A DNA stretch of 64,000 nt from Palaemon carinicauda (lineage: Eukaryota > Arthropoda > Malacostraca > Decapoda > Palaemonidae): positions 71,551,787 to 71,615,786 of the forward strand of contig NC_090757.1 in the NCBI RefSeq assembly GCF_036898095.1, given 5' to 3'. This document shows positions 1 through 9,667 of the stretch, piece by piece. The stretch's first letter is position 1, and the number at the start of each line of letters is the position of its first letter. A program made the position numbers and the translations under genes. The notes beneath the pieces are model-generated. The model ran no database searches and had not been told where the DNA came from. It saw only the letters and a list, made by a program, of their open reading frames with translations.

Positions 1-113
1 AGAAGAAATGTCCAATCCTTTCAGCCTGAAGGCCAGGCTTAAGGCTGAGCGATAGCCTTTCACCGCCGAGACCGAAAGGCGTATTTCCTCCCGCAGATAA
101 ACAAGAAACTCCA

Positions 114-2087
114 CTATTGCTGGAATAGTGGCATCGAGGGGAGAGATACCCCTCCCACGACACCAACCACAGAAGACTCTCCACTTCGCCTGGTAGACCC
201 CTGCAGATGACTTTCGCAGGTGTCGAGACATCCTCTCCGCAACTTGTGAAAAGCCTCTCTCTGTGAGGAGATGCTGGATAGTCTCCAGGCGTGAAGCCAT
301 AGCGAAGCTACGGGTTTGTGGAAGATGTTGCAGTGTGGTTGCTTGAGTAGCTCGTGTCGTGGGGTAAGTTCTCTCGGGAGTTCCGTCAGGAGCTGCAAAA
401 GGTCCGGGAATCACTCTGCATGATGACATAGCGGAGCTATCAAGGTCATCGAGAGGTTGACCGATAGTCTGGTCTTGTTGAGCACCCTTCTCATCAGACA
501 GAACGGTGGGAAGGTGTAGACGTCGATGTTGTCCCACCGTTGTTGGAAGGCATCTTGCCAGAGTGCCTTGGGGTCTGGGACTGGGGAGCAGTACAGCGGC
601 AGCCTGAAATTCAAGGCTGTCGCGAACAAGTCCACTGTCGGGGAACCCCACAAAGTCAGGACTTTGTTGGCTACTAGAGGATCCAAAGACCACTCGGTAC
701 TCACTATCTGCGAAGCTCTGCTCAGACTGTCGGCGAGCACATTCCTTTTGCCCGGAATGAAGCGAGCTGATAGTGGTATTGAGCGGACTTCGACCCATCT
801 CAGAATCTCTACTGCAAGATGGGATAGCTGTTGTGAAAAGGTACCTCCCTGCTTGTTGATATAAGCCACTACTGTGGTGTTGTCGCTCATCACCACCACG
901 GAGTGACCCGCCAGGGTCTGTTGGAACTGTTGAAGGGCCAGATATACAGCCTTCATCTCGAGCAGATTGATGTAGAGGTACTTTTCTGATTCTGACCACC
1001 AGCCTGAGATCCTGTGGTTCAGAACGTGGGGCCCCCACCCTTCTTTTGATGCGTCCGAGAACAGCATCAAATCCGGGGGGAGGACGAGAAGATCCACTCC
1101 CTTTCGAAGGTTTCCGTCGGTCAACCACCACTGCAGGTCCGTCTGTTCCGCAGGCCCCATGGGAACCAGAAAGTCCGGGGAATCGTGGCCTTGACTCCAC
1201 CGGGACTTGAGCCGCCATTGCAGGGATCTCATCCTGAGGCGGCCGTTTGGAACTAGACGGGCCAGGGAGGACAGGAGACCTAGAAGACGTAACCCAGATT
1301 GGGCTGGAAGCTCTTCCCGACTGAGGAAAGGTTCTGCGACCCTCCTCAGCCTTGCTATCCTGTCATCTGATAGAAAGGCTTTGTGGAGATTGGTGTCCAA
1401 TATCATGCCTAGATATACCAGTTGTTGAGATGGAAGCAGAGAAGACTTCTCGAGATTTACCATGATCCCTAGATCTTGGCAAAGTCCCAGAAGCTTGTCT
1501 CGGTGTCGAAGAAGGGTCGACTCTGAGTCTGCCAGGATCAGCCAGTCGTCCAGATAGCGAAGGAGACGGATGCCGATCCTGTGTGCCCATGAAGATATCA
1601 GGGTGAACACTCTGGTGAACACCTGGGGTGCTGTGGAGACACCGAAACACAGCACCTTGAACTGGTAGATCTTGTTGTCTAGGCTGAATCTCAAGTACTT
1701 CCTGGAAGACGGATGGATTGGGATCTGGAAGTACGCGTCTTTTAGATCCAGTGTGCACGTGAATTCTTGCGGTCTCACTGCAAGTCTGACCGTCTCTGCT
1801 GTCTCCATGCTGAACGGAGTTTGTGTGACAAACTTGTTCAGGGCTGAGAGGTCGATGACGGGTCTCCAGCCTCCAGACGCCTTCTTTACAAGAAAGAGTC
1901 GACTGAAGAAGCCTGGGGAGCCGTCGACGACCTCTTGGAGAGCATCCTTCTTGAGCATGGTCTTGACTTCTGCCCGAAGGGCTAGCCCCTTTGCCGATCC
2001 CATGGCGTAGGAGCTCAACGACACTGGATTCGCTGTCAGGGGAGGAAGAGATGTCGTGAACGGGACGCGATATCCTTGGCTGATCAC
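114..2087 (-). pseudogene. RT-RNase H-Dam-like methyltransferase of A1 (broken at 3' end)
   Basis: The main open frame is 2087-411 (558 codons). It has the RT fingers/palm (GGWRPVIDLSALNKF, LDLKDAYFQIP), the YLDDWL catalytic box, then RNase H (LFSDASKEGWG, an Glu in the NLLEMK segment, SDNTT and a late NVLADSLSR). After RNase H comes DLFAT...LPLYCSPVPDP...YTFPPF, which resembles phage-type Dam methyltransferases and marks DIRS elements. The frame stops at 411 in the middle of this domain. A second frame, 398-114, carries the expected continuation (PRHELLKQPHC, LHAWRLSS), so a frameshift or stop near 400-411 has split the gene. The frame is open a little upstream of the ATG at 2087, so that ATG may not be the real start. 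It is +1 relative to the last gag frame. Confidence 0.85.
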
Positions 2088-2184
2088 AGAGATCGTCCAG
2101 GAATCGGCCCCGAGTTGCTGCTACCTGAACGCGCAACTCTGCAGGCATCCCCCCACTGGTGGACATGCAGGGGGATTGCCAATC

Positions 2185-2808
2185 CTAGCGTTTGCGACCT
2201 CGGCCGCTCCCTCTAGGATTCTTGCCTCCCCTGGAGGACTTCCCGCCCTTCCTGTCCTTGACTAGAAAGGACTGCTGTTTGGACACCTTGGCCTTTGCTG
2301 CCGGAGCCGGTTTCGATGTCCTAGAGTGACGAGGCTGTTGTTGTTGAGGTGTAAGAGCCCTTTGGAGGAGAGAATCGTGATTCGACTTCCTCCACCTCTC
2401 AGCTGTCCGTTCCACATCCTTGGGCTCAAACAGGCTCTTTCCAAGGATGGACGAGTGTCTGAGCCTGCAGACATCCACGGCTGGGACCTTCGCATGGAAC
2501 CTCTCGGTCACCGCATCACGACGCTTCAAGATCGAGTTTGCCCACAAGTTCGAAACTTGGTGAGCCAGAAACTCGATGGTGCGCGTGCCCGAGAGGAGAA
2601 AAGTCTCCATGGCTTTCCTGGTGCTCTCCTTGGACAAGTCCTCGGATCGCAACAGGATGCCCAGAGACCCCAGCCAGACATCCAGCCACGAAGTGGTCTG
2701 CACGGCACACTTTGAGACCTTTTCCTGGCTCAAGATCTCTGTAGCCGAGAATGTCACCTGCCGGGCGGAGAGTTTCTCGAGAGAAATTTCCCTGGAGAGC
2801 TCTTCCAC
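2185..2808 (-). pseudogene. Gag C-terminal part of A1
   Basis: This 207-codon frame lies directly upstream of RT. Its helical first half is similar in layout to the C-terminal half of the C1 gag product: both have a segment on bodies lacking cysteine, a run with a conserved RD...S..K motif, and a basic tail. The tail is rich in Gly, Arg, Lys and Ser (GGKSSRGGKNPRGSGRGRKR), as expected for nucleic-acid binding by a Gag-like protein. The ATG at 2808 is internal to a larger ancestral gag; the parts upstream are in other frames, so several indels separate them. Assignment as gag rests on position, the basic tail and comparison with C1. Confidence 0.6.
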
Positions 2809-3005
2809 AGAATGGTGGAGAGGAAGAGCTAAACAAGACTCCCCAATGATCTCGAAGTACTGTACCTCCTTTGCTGCACGCGAGGAGGTGGGAGGAGTTT
2901 GTTGCCGGCAGGGGAACGGCTGGAGGAGGCGAGTTCAGAGAGCTGGCTCTCAACCTTGTCTCTGGCGCTCTTAACCCCCTGGGACCAGGGCAGAGCCGCA
3001 CTGGC

Positions 3006-3551
3006 CTACGGAGGTTTTTGAGTGCCGTAGACTTGGTCCAGAACCGTATCCTTGCCTTCGCGAGGGGCGGTCTCTGGGTCCTCGAACCTGTTGAGTTGCC
3101 TCATCAGACTCAGGACCTGCCAGAAGGCATGCTCCGACTCGTGCAGCTCTCCTCCTTGTGGACTGGCAGCAAAGTCTCCTGTCCCCAGCTGCTCTACTTG
3201 GGGGGACACGCGAACGTTCTCCTGGGGTCTTGCTGGCTCTGGTCGAATCCGAGATGAAAACTTAGGGACAGTCTTCGAGTCCTTGGGCTCCCTCCTAGGA
3301 GAGATACAGGACTCCAGTAAAGAAGTCTGAGGGCTCCTCGCTGCTCCCACACGAGACGATTCTCCTACTCGAGGTGGGGTTCCTCCCATTGGTGCCGTGG
3401 GAGAATGTCGCACCTCGCTGGACTCTCCTGAGGACGGAAAGGCTTCGTCCACAGGGGAAGGAGAAACCGTCTGAAGGGGGGAAGGGGCCTTCCTGACGGA
3501 CTTCTTGCGAGCCAGTTTGACCCTAGGAGAAGTTACCCCGAAGTTACCCAC
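3006..3551 (-). pseudogene. Gag middle fragment of A1
   Basis: A 181-codon frame between the RS-rich region and the C-terminal gag part. It is Pro-, Ser- and Arg-rich with no recognisable domain (for example VKLARKKSVRKAPSPLQT). It is reported as part of the broken gag gene because it fills the gap on the same strand and has the same disordered composition as the flanking gag frames. A short direct duplication of about 20 bases (AGATCAGCGAAGGCGGCTTA) lies just upstream of it at about 3602-3640. Confidence 0.4.
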
Positions 3552-3661
3552 TCCTCTCCTTCACTTCAGCGGGGACGAGGCTGCCGTTGGTTTGAGGCCT
3601 AGATCAGCGAAGGCGGCTTAGATCAGCGAAGGCGGCTTAACAGCCTGGACGACCGCTTTGA

Positions 3662-5092
3662 TCAAAGACCCGAACCAAGGATGACGGCCGACAGACTAGG
3701 TGTCAACGACTCCCGCTGGAAGGAAGGGGATCGGGCGATCCTTAGGAGTGGATACCACAGGGCCTGCCTGAAAAGAAGGGTGTTGCCTAGACCTCTCTGA
3801 AGAATCTTCCTCCTCCTGCAAGAGCGCTGCTCTGCGCTTGCGCGGTGGAGAACGTGGCAATGATCTGGAATTACGCGTCGCTCCCGAGGACTCGCAAGGT
3901 TGCCCGTGCTGCGAAACCCGGCGGGAATCGCAATCGGGGTCGCGCTGGCGCTGGCGCTGGCGCGATGATAAAATCGCGGGTTCGCGCGCAGGCGAACGTT
4001 GGCGCGCATGCTCGCGGAGATGAAAGCTCGGGTGCGTGGACGAGGGGGCGTGTGGGCGCGTAGGTGAAGGTGCGTGTGGGCGCGCAGGTGAAGGTGCGTG
4101 TGGGCGCGCAGGTGAAGGTGCGCGTGGGCGCGCAGGTGAAGGTGCGCGTGGGCGCGCAGGTGAAGGTGCGCGTGGGCGCGCAGGTGAAGGTGCGCGTGGG
4201 CGCACAGTTGAGGGTGCGCGCAGTTGTAGGGGAGAGCGCTGGCGTGCAGGGGAGCAATGGCGCGTTGGCGAGCGATGATGCGTAGGCCGAGAAGGCGATC
4301 GGCTGCGCACAGGCGAGTTAGCGCGTGGGCGCGCAGGAGACCTTCGGTGATACGATGTGAGGGCATGCGGGCGCGTTGGAGAGCGCTTGCGCGCAGGCGA
4401 AGGATCGCGCGGGCGCGCGGGAGATCGCTGGCGCGTTGGAGATCGCTGACGCGTAGTGGCGTGGTCGGGAGCTATCAGATGGGCTGCAGGACCAGAAGGT
4501 GAAGTGGCGCGTAGGGGCGAACGCTCGCGGGCTTGCACCGGAGACCTCTCGTGGGCGCGCGGGCGGGCAGGAGCTCGACCAGGTCTAGAAGAGCCCACAG
4601 GAGAGTGCGCGCGATGGCGTGCAGGCAAAGGCTGGCGCGTGGGCGGGGTCTGCGGGCGCTTAGGAGATCGACGGCGAGGGGGCAAAGGAGCAGCCTCCTT
4701 GCCTGCACCCAGATCCAGAGATCGTGGGCGCGCGGATGCGCATCTGGACCAGGGTGCGCAGATGTGCGCTGGCGAGCAGGTGATCGTGGGCGCTCAGGAG
4801 TACGTGGGCGCGCAGCAGGAACGGGGCGCGCAGATGTGCGCTGGCTAGCAGGAGAGAGCTGGCGCACAGGAGATCCCTGACGAGTAGGGGAGCGCTGATG
4901 CGTAGGAGAGCGCTGACGCACAGGCGAGCACTGGCGGGCAGGAGATCTATGGCAAGAAGATGTGGGGCGTGAAAAGAGTGAAGGGTCCACAGCAGGAGAG
5001 CGCTTGCGCGATACAGCGCGCGAGCGAGCAGGAGAACATGGGCGCGCAGGTAACACCTGGCGCTTAAAGGACTTAGTCTCAGTGGGAGACAA
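3662..5092 (-). pseudogene. RS/SPA-repeat region of A1 gag
   Basis: Two overlapping minus-strand frames (5092-4475 and 4685-3696) encode a long low-complexity stretch of Arg, Ser, Pro and Ala with repeated RSP, PSP and RPRAPSPA units, resembling the RS domains of splicing factors. The frame change at about 4475-4685 shows an indel. The +1 frame reads as an equally repetitive protein, a consequence of the 24-base period. The matching part of A2 (51480-53080) has the same composition, so an RS-like section is a property of family A gag and not of one copy. Whether this RS-like segment binds RNA or RS proteins is unknown. Confidence 0.6.
4036..4220 (-). repeat. 24-bp coding minisatellite in A1 gag
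   Basis: About seven copies of a 24-base unit (plus strand GTGGGCGCGCAGGTGAAGGT plus four bases). Read on the minus strand each unit gives the octapeptide RPRAPSPA or a close variant (HAPSPARP). The period is a multiple of three, so copy-number change keeps the frame. Confidence 0.85.
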
Positions 5093-5232
5093 GCCCTTAT
5101 GCCCCGAAGGGACCGGTGCCCGTTGGAAAACGGGGTGCGTAGGCGCCCACAGCGCATCTGCATCCGCAAACGGAGAAGGAAGGCTAGCAGGTGTGGCAGG
5201 CGTCGGTGATCGCGAACGATCAGCTGAGAGGT

Positions 5233-5745
5233 CTAGCGATGCGGCTGTAACGGTCTGCTCTTGTCGAGGAGCTCCTCTGCGGGAGACGTCGAAAGCGAAG
5301 AACCAAAGAGGTGCCTCCTAACCCCCTTGTAAGGGAAAGGAAGGCCTCGGCGGCGAAGAGGAGGGTGAGCCTTACGGCGAAGACGACCTCGAGGGGCACC
5401 AACACCATCATCGGTCCTCCGAAGAGGAGTCTCCGTCAGTGAACTCTCCCGGGGGGGAGAATCACCCGTAGGAGAGACCGTTGGACCCAGCTCCTCCCTC
5501 GAAGGATGTTCGGAGGGGGGAACTGAGCCTTCAGCAACATCAGCAACAACAGCAGGGGTTTGGCCCGACCCGTCGGAAGCCTCTGCCAAAACAACGTCGA
5601 CAATAGACAGAGGATCTACCTCTGCTATTACCAGCGACTGTTTGACAGCAGCACCCAACTGTATCAGGTCAAACAGGGCTTCCCTGGAGGGCGAGCCCTT
5701 AAGCCCCAAGGAAGCCCAAAGCTGCAAAAGATCATTGTTAGACAC
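5233..5745 (-). pseudogene. Gag N-proximal fragment of A1
   Basis: A 170-codon frame (starting MSNNDLLQLWASLGLKG) with a short helical N-terminus and an acidic, Ser/Pro-rich remainder that ends in a basic patch (RRKAHPPLRRRGLPFPYKG). The basic patch is repeated almost unchanged in A2 (RRKAHRPPRRKGLSSPYKG, 53482-53787), which supports it as real gag coding sequence. It is separated from the Cys-rich N-terminal frame by a frame change at about 5745-5893. Confidence 0.55.
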
Positions 5746-5892
5746 AGAATCATCAACATCAAAATCCTCCCCCGGAGGTGGAGGAGGAGGAGCTGCCTCG
5801 CTATGGGAGGCAACTCCCTCTCCCGAACCCCGAGGTTGGTCAACAACAGAAAGGCCTACGCTACCACTCGACGGCCCCTCGCGAGAGACCGA

Positions 5893-6177
5893 TCAAGTGG
5901 GAGCTTCGGAGGAGGTTCGGGCAACGGAAGAAGAGTCTTTGGAACCTTCCTTCTTCAAGGCAGCCCTTGAAGGAGAAAGGTCACGCTTAGCCTTCTTCTT
6001 ACGTCGCCGGGAAAACCTCTCCCACTGGGAGGTAGACCACTCCCTGCACTCACTACAGGTTTTATTCCTTTCACACCATTGACCTCGGCAGTATGGACAT
6101 AAAGAGTGAGGGTGGGTCTCGACCGCCGACATGAACGTTCCACAAGGGCGGTCGGGAAGTCCAGGGCACTTCCGCAT
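5893..6177 (-). pseudogene. Cys/His-rich N-terminus of A1 gag
   Basis: A 94-codon frame with a proper ATG at 6177 (MRKCPGLPD). Residues about 4-45 hold eight Cys and several His in the arrangement C-x7-C, then H-x2-C-x2-C-R-G-x2-C-x5-C-x2-C. The His-to-last-Cys spacing is identical in the gag N-terminus of C1 (45854 downward). This looks like a zinc-binding module. After it the chain becomes very basic (FSRRRKKKAKRD). The frame stops at 5893 and the rest of gag follows in another frame, so this copy is broken here. Confidence 0.65.
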
Positions 6178-6295
6178 GATGGATGGAGGCCAACTTCAAA
6201 GCACACAAGCTGTAAGAAAAAGCAAACAAATTAAGGCTGTCAAAAATGCGAGGGTGAGACAGACAGGTCTGATCATCACCCGAGCCAAAAGTGAA

Positions 6296-6476
6296 GTGAA
6301 TCAGTTCACCGGTGTGTGAGGGGGGAGGGGTAGCTAGCTACCCCTCCCCTACCCCTTCACTAACTAGCGAGAGGGTAGTTAACCCTCGTTAAAAATCTAA
6401 TGGCTCGGCATTTCAGCTACGCCGAAAGTAATACCCCATGTAAATAGCGTGGTTTGTATTTCGGTTACGGAACAAA
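6296..6476 (-). repeat. 5' terminal repeat of A1
   Basis: About 180 bases ending near AACAAACTG. They match 54715-54905 at the end of A2, and in inverted form 46820-46985 at its other end. The match defines the 5' boundary of A1. The same block includes the palindromic GGGTAGCTAGCTACCC at about 6328. Confidence 0.75.
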
Positions 6477-7207
6477 CTGCAGCGTTTTGACCATGTTTTT
6501 GTTAATGCAGTATACTCGGCTGTGAACTCAACGTAACAGAAAAATTAAGGCTTTCCGCCAGAAATTATCAAAAACGTGCAAAACACCCATAATTAAACCT
6601 GTATCATTACGGAACTACACGGGACAAGCTTTACTAATAATAAAAATAGTATACTGTATATATGTAAAAACTTACGTTTTCTTCGAAAATGACCTTTATT
6701 TCCCTTACAAATAAATAGTTAATATGATAGCCTGAACCGTAATATATCCTGGGGTAATGGGGGCCACCCAGTGTGAACCAAGGACTTTGGGTGTTTAAAA
6801 TTTACTGGTGAATCAATAAACAATAGTAAAACTAACCTTTTCTTCTTAACATATTTTCTGGGTCGCAGAATAAATTGCACAAAATATGGGGATCCTCTCC
6901 CCTGAAATGTTTGTTTTGTTCTTTTATTTACTTTTTGCGAGTTGGATGTTTCTGCTCCCGTTTGTGCGTTTGCGCATGGTTTCTTGCACGATTAGGATTT
7001 TATACTTCCTGCTCACAAGCCATCCTCCTTGTTGCCCCATGACGAGTTTATACTTCCTGTGCACATTCGTCATTCCCTCCCATGCCTACCGTATAGCGAA
7101 GTTTACCATATTTGGACATGTATGTACGCTGGAGTGTGACGTAGGCAGTTCAGTGACACACCCTGTTTTGTCCAGCAACGCTTAAGTTCCTTTGAAGCTG
7201 CGATACA
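6477..7207. other. A+T-rich spacer, nothing recognised
   Basis: Between the end of A1 and the broken small ORF. I see no conserved coding frame, RNA gene or repeat structure. An open frame of 99 codons at 6886-7185 is hydrophobic and Cys-rich but has no support. Confidence 0.4.
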
Positions 7208-7702
7208 TGTCGGATGTACAGATACCTTATGGAACCAACGTAACAAAGTGTAATGGCTGCTCTTTTGGCTATTTCGATGCTATAGCCAAGTTTTACAGTA
7301 GCGAATAATTTCTTAAAAGCTCAGTGTGTTATCCCTCATTGGTTTAAGTGTCCCAAGTGTGATTCCAACTTAGCTTTTAGGTTAGACCAGCACATTTTCT
7401 ACTGCAACGCTTCTGTAAAGATTGCCGGTAAATATGATACTATAATTTCTAGCCAAATACATGAACCATATAATTTTCCTACTCGCTATCTCGTGTTTTA
7501 TGCATTTCTGACCACGATTATTGAGGCAAACCACCAGTTCATTTGTTTTTTAACCTGCTTATATAAAGACAATTATGGGGGACACCAGTGGCAGCTTTCT
7601 ACTTGGGATATTTCTGTGAGTGATATACCAAAGAATTTTACCTTAGAGGTATCATGGAGTTCTAACTTCCAGATCGAATATCCCAAGAGATTTTGTGTTT
7701 AA
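7208..7702 (+). pseudogene. Unidentified small Cys-rich protein, frameshifted
   Basis: An ATG at 7208 opens a frame with CNGC (MSDVQIPYGTNVTKC) that stops at 7307-7309. A frame one base over then stays open from about 7290 to the stop at 7702 and contains WFKCPKCDSN, DQHIFYCN, then a longer segment ending FQIEYPKRFCV. Read across the frameshift it would be a protein of about 165 residues with three Cys pairs, like a zinc ribbon. I do not recognise the family. Parts of it recur at 18112-18165, at 18835-18930 and inverted at 18985-19115, so it belongs to a dispersed repeat and not a single-copy host gene. Domains and function are unknown. Confidence 0.4.
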
Positions 7703-8084
7703 GTTAGGGACGTATTAATAACTAGCCATGGTTATCCTTCCCCGAATACAGATAACCTTGTCTTGAAGGATAAGGGATAGGGTAGGATACGCGGGCGAGA
7801 GAGCCATTACAACTCCCGATCTCAATGTGCTACAACTAACAAGTTTCCTGTAGAACCATTCCTTTTTACAGACGTCATATTTGACGGCTGCTTGGAGTTT
7901 TTCTGCTTGTTTTAGTAGCTTTTTTGAATGATTTAGCCATCATGGATGCTTCAGCTTCTTCCTTATCGACTATGTTGAGTACCCTTTTCTTGTGTGTTGG
8001 AGAATTTACTCGATATGCATGTCTTTTTATTGCAAGAGCCAGTGCCAAGCTTGTGCATTTACCGTAGTAACTCAACATCAGTCT

Positions 8085-8247
8085 CCAGATGTATACAATG
8101 GACTTAGAGTGAGAGATAGACTTCACATTTCAATCGACCGATATGAAAGTTATTATACCCCAGCCCCTATTAAACCTAGAGGGAAAAATACCAAACTGGC
8201 TAGCACTCTTCCATTTCTTATAGCAAATTTCAGTTTTGCTAGTAATT
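8085..8247 (+). repeat. Dispersed repeat segment, inverted copy at 17575-17735
   Basis: The stretch before B1 matches the reverse complement of 17575-17735 beyond the other end of B1. Both encode similar peptides in one frame (NTKLAST.PFLIAN.SFA.N), so coding conservation is possible. It ends at the B1 junction. The preceding 7703-8084 shows only short frames that I cannot support. Confidence 0.6.
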
Positions 8248-8250
8248 AAT

Positions 8251-8635
8251 GGATTTTGAGCGAAGCGAAAAATCTATTTTTGGGCGAGATAGCCATGACG
8301 TCCTGATGGAAGGTTCCTTCAGTAGCTTCCTTGGGTATATTTAACTACAGTGGATATTCCCAGAGAATTAAACTAAAGGTTATCACAGAAATCTAACTTC
8401 TGGTGCTAGTATCCTAAAGGTTTCCCTCTAGGATATCGTATATCAACAGGGGACGCATGTATTAACACGCCACATAGCTATCTGCACCCCACATAGAGTT
8501 AACACTTCGATATGGAAAGGTGGTTGAGTAACTGGGGAGCCGTTCCACAGTTACTCTCATCCGTGGCTGCTTTTGGTACTCGAGACGTACACAAACAGGC
8601 GCCATCGCTAAATGACGTCACGTCTGTCCTCATCC
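8251..8635. repeat. Left ITR of B1
   Basis: Inverted copy of 16744-17100. The outermost 45 bases or so (GGATTTTGAGCGAAGCG and following) occur only at this end, as is usual for DIRS ITRs. It contains a perfect TGACGTCA at 8613-8620. Confidence 0.9.
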
Positions 8636-8714
8636 TGAGCCCAGCTTCTGCTAATCTCCATGATACAGCAGGTCAGGGCGGGGCCGGAAAGGCTGAACTA
8701 GAATAGACGGGAGG

Positions 8715-8830
8715 GTCCATCAGGACGTCATGGCTATCTCACCCAAAAATAGATTTTTCGCTTCGCTCAAAATCCGTTTTTTGGGCTCAAGCCATGACGT
8801 CCTGATGGAAGTGTACCAGAGAATTAATGT
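8715..8830. repeat. Internal complementary region of B1
   Basis: 8715-8782 is the reverse complement of the outer left end (8251-8307). It is joined directly to 8783-8820, the reverse complement of the outer right end (about 17063-17100). In DIRS-1 this region is thought to template the joining of the ends into a circular intermediate; that role is known from the family and is inferred here. Confidence 0.88.
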
Positions 8831-9296
8831 GTCGTGGAATTTTTCCCCTTTTTAATGCAAGTGTCAAGGGCTTCGAATAGAGGTATAGAACATGTCCTTA
8901 CCAGAGATTCTATGAAGAACTAGCTTCCTGCCCCCCTGGCAGAGAAGTCCTGGTGGACGATAGGAACATCTCGAAGCGTTCATTGAAGAGCTACTCACCC
9001 TGCGGAGAGTTCGTGCTAGACTCAAAGACAAGACTAAGGTTAATATTCGGGTAGGAATATTATCAAGCATAGGTAAGTAAATAACATTTACTACTCTCCC
9101 TGGAGGAGAGATCAATCTGGTCTCGGAGGCAGGACAAAGGTTAATATTCGAGTAGGAATATTATCAAGGTATGAGTGAGTATATAACATAATTATATATA
9201 TTATTCTTCTCATTATTTAGAGACAAAGGGGTAAATGAAACTATAACAATCGTATATTTCTTGATAAAGAATAGGAGCGGAGAGAGACGCATATGG

Positions 9297-9316
9297 AATA
9301 AAATAGACATTTTATT
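9297..9316. terminator. Palindromic poly(A) signal pair of B1
   Basis: AATAAAAT and ATTTTATT flank a 4-base loop, giving AATAAA on both strands about 350 bases beyond the recombinase stop. On the minus strand it is the likely polyadenylation signal of B1. The same palindrome is at 31240-31259 (B2) and 29711-29730 (B3). Confidence 0.6.
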
Positions 9317-9667
9317 TCAAAGATTGCAGATCATTATGATAGTAATTACAATAATGAATGTAGAGTTTACAGTATTTACAATAATAAAAGAATAATGTAC
9401 ATAGAAAATAAAGACTTCAATCTTGAATCTGAAAAGAAACTTTTACTTTTTAGAAACACAAGTTCCAGAGGAACGTCAGTCTTTTTCAAAGAAAACACAT
9501 CATGCCCTAGGGCATGTGGCACTCATGTAAAGTCTATGACATTTCACCTTGGTAAGAACCGTCTATTAGAAACACAAAGTGTCCCTGAAATCACTATGTA
9601 TCACAAAAGGGTCAACACAGGCACCCGCAGAGTTAAAGTCCCAAGTAACTCACTGTTCTATGCAGAG

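Larger units (their letters stand above)
1..6476 (-). mobile_element. DIRS-like retrotransposon A1 (family A), 3' end outside window
   Basis: Read on the minus strand, the element begins at about 6476 with a terminal repeat that recurs at the end of A2 (54715-54905). It then runs gag (6177-2185) and RT-RNase H-methyltransferase (about 2087-114) and leaves the window where the tyrosine recombinase should start. The YLDD type of reverse transcriptase, a Dam-like domain after RNase H, and the ITR/ICR structure seen in the sister copy A2 place it with DIRS elements. gag is broken into several frames, so this copy is probably not coding-competent. The first 113 bases match A2 at about 48330-48440 but show no clear domain. 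Confidence 0.85.

Noticed and set aside
1363..2166. 267-codon minus-strand frame over A1 RT
   Set aside because: Overlaps the domain-bearing RT frame and has no motif of its own.
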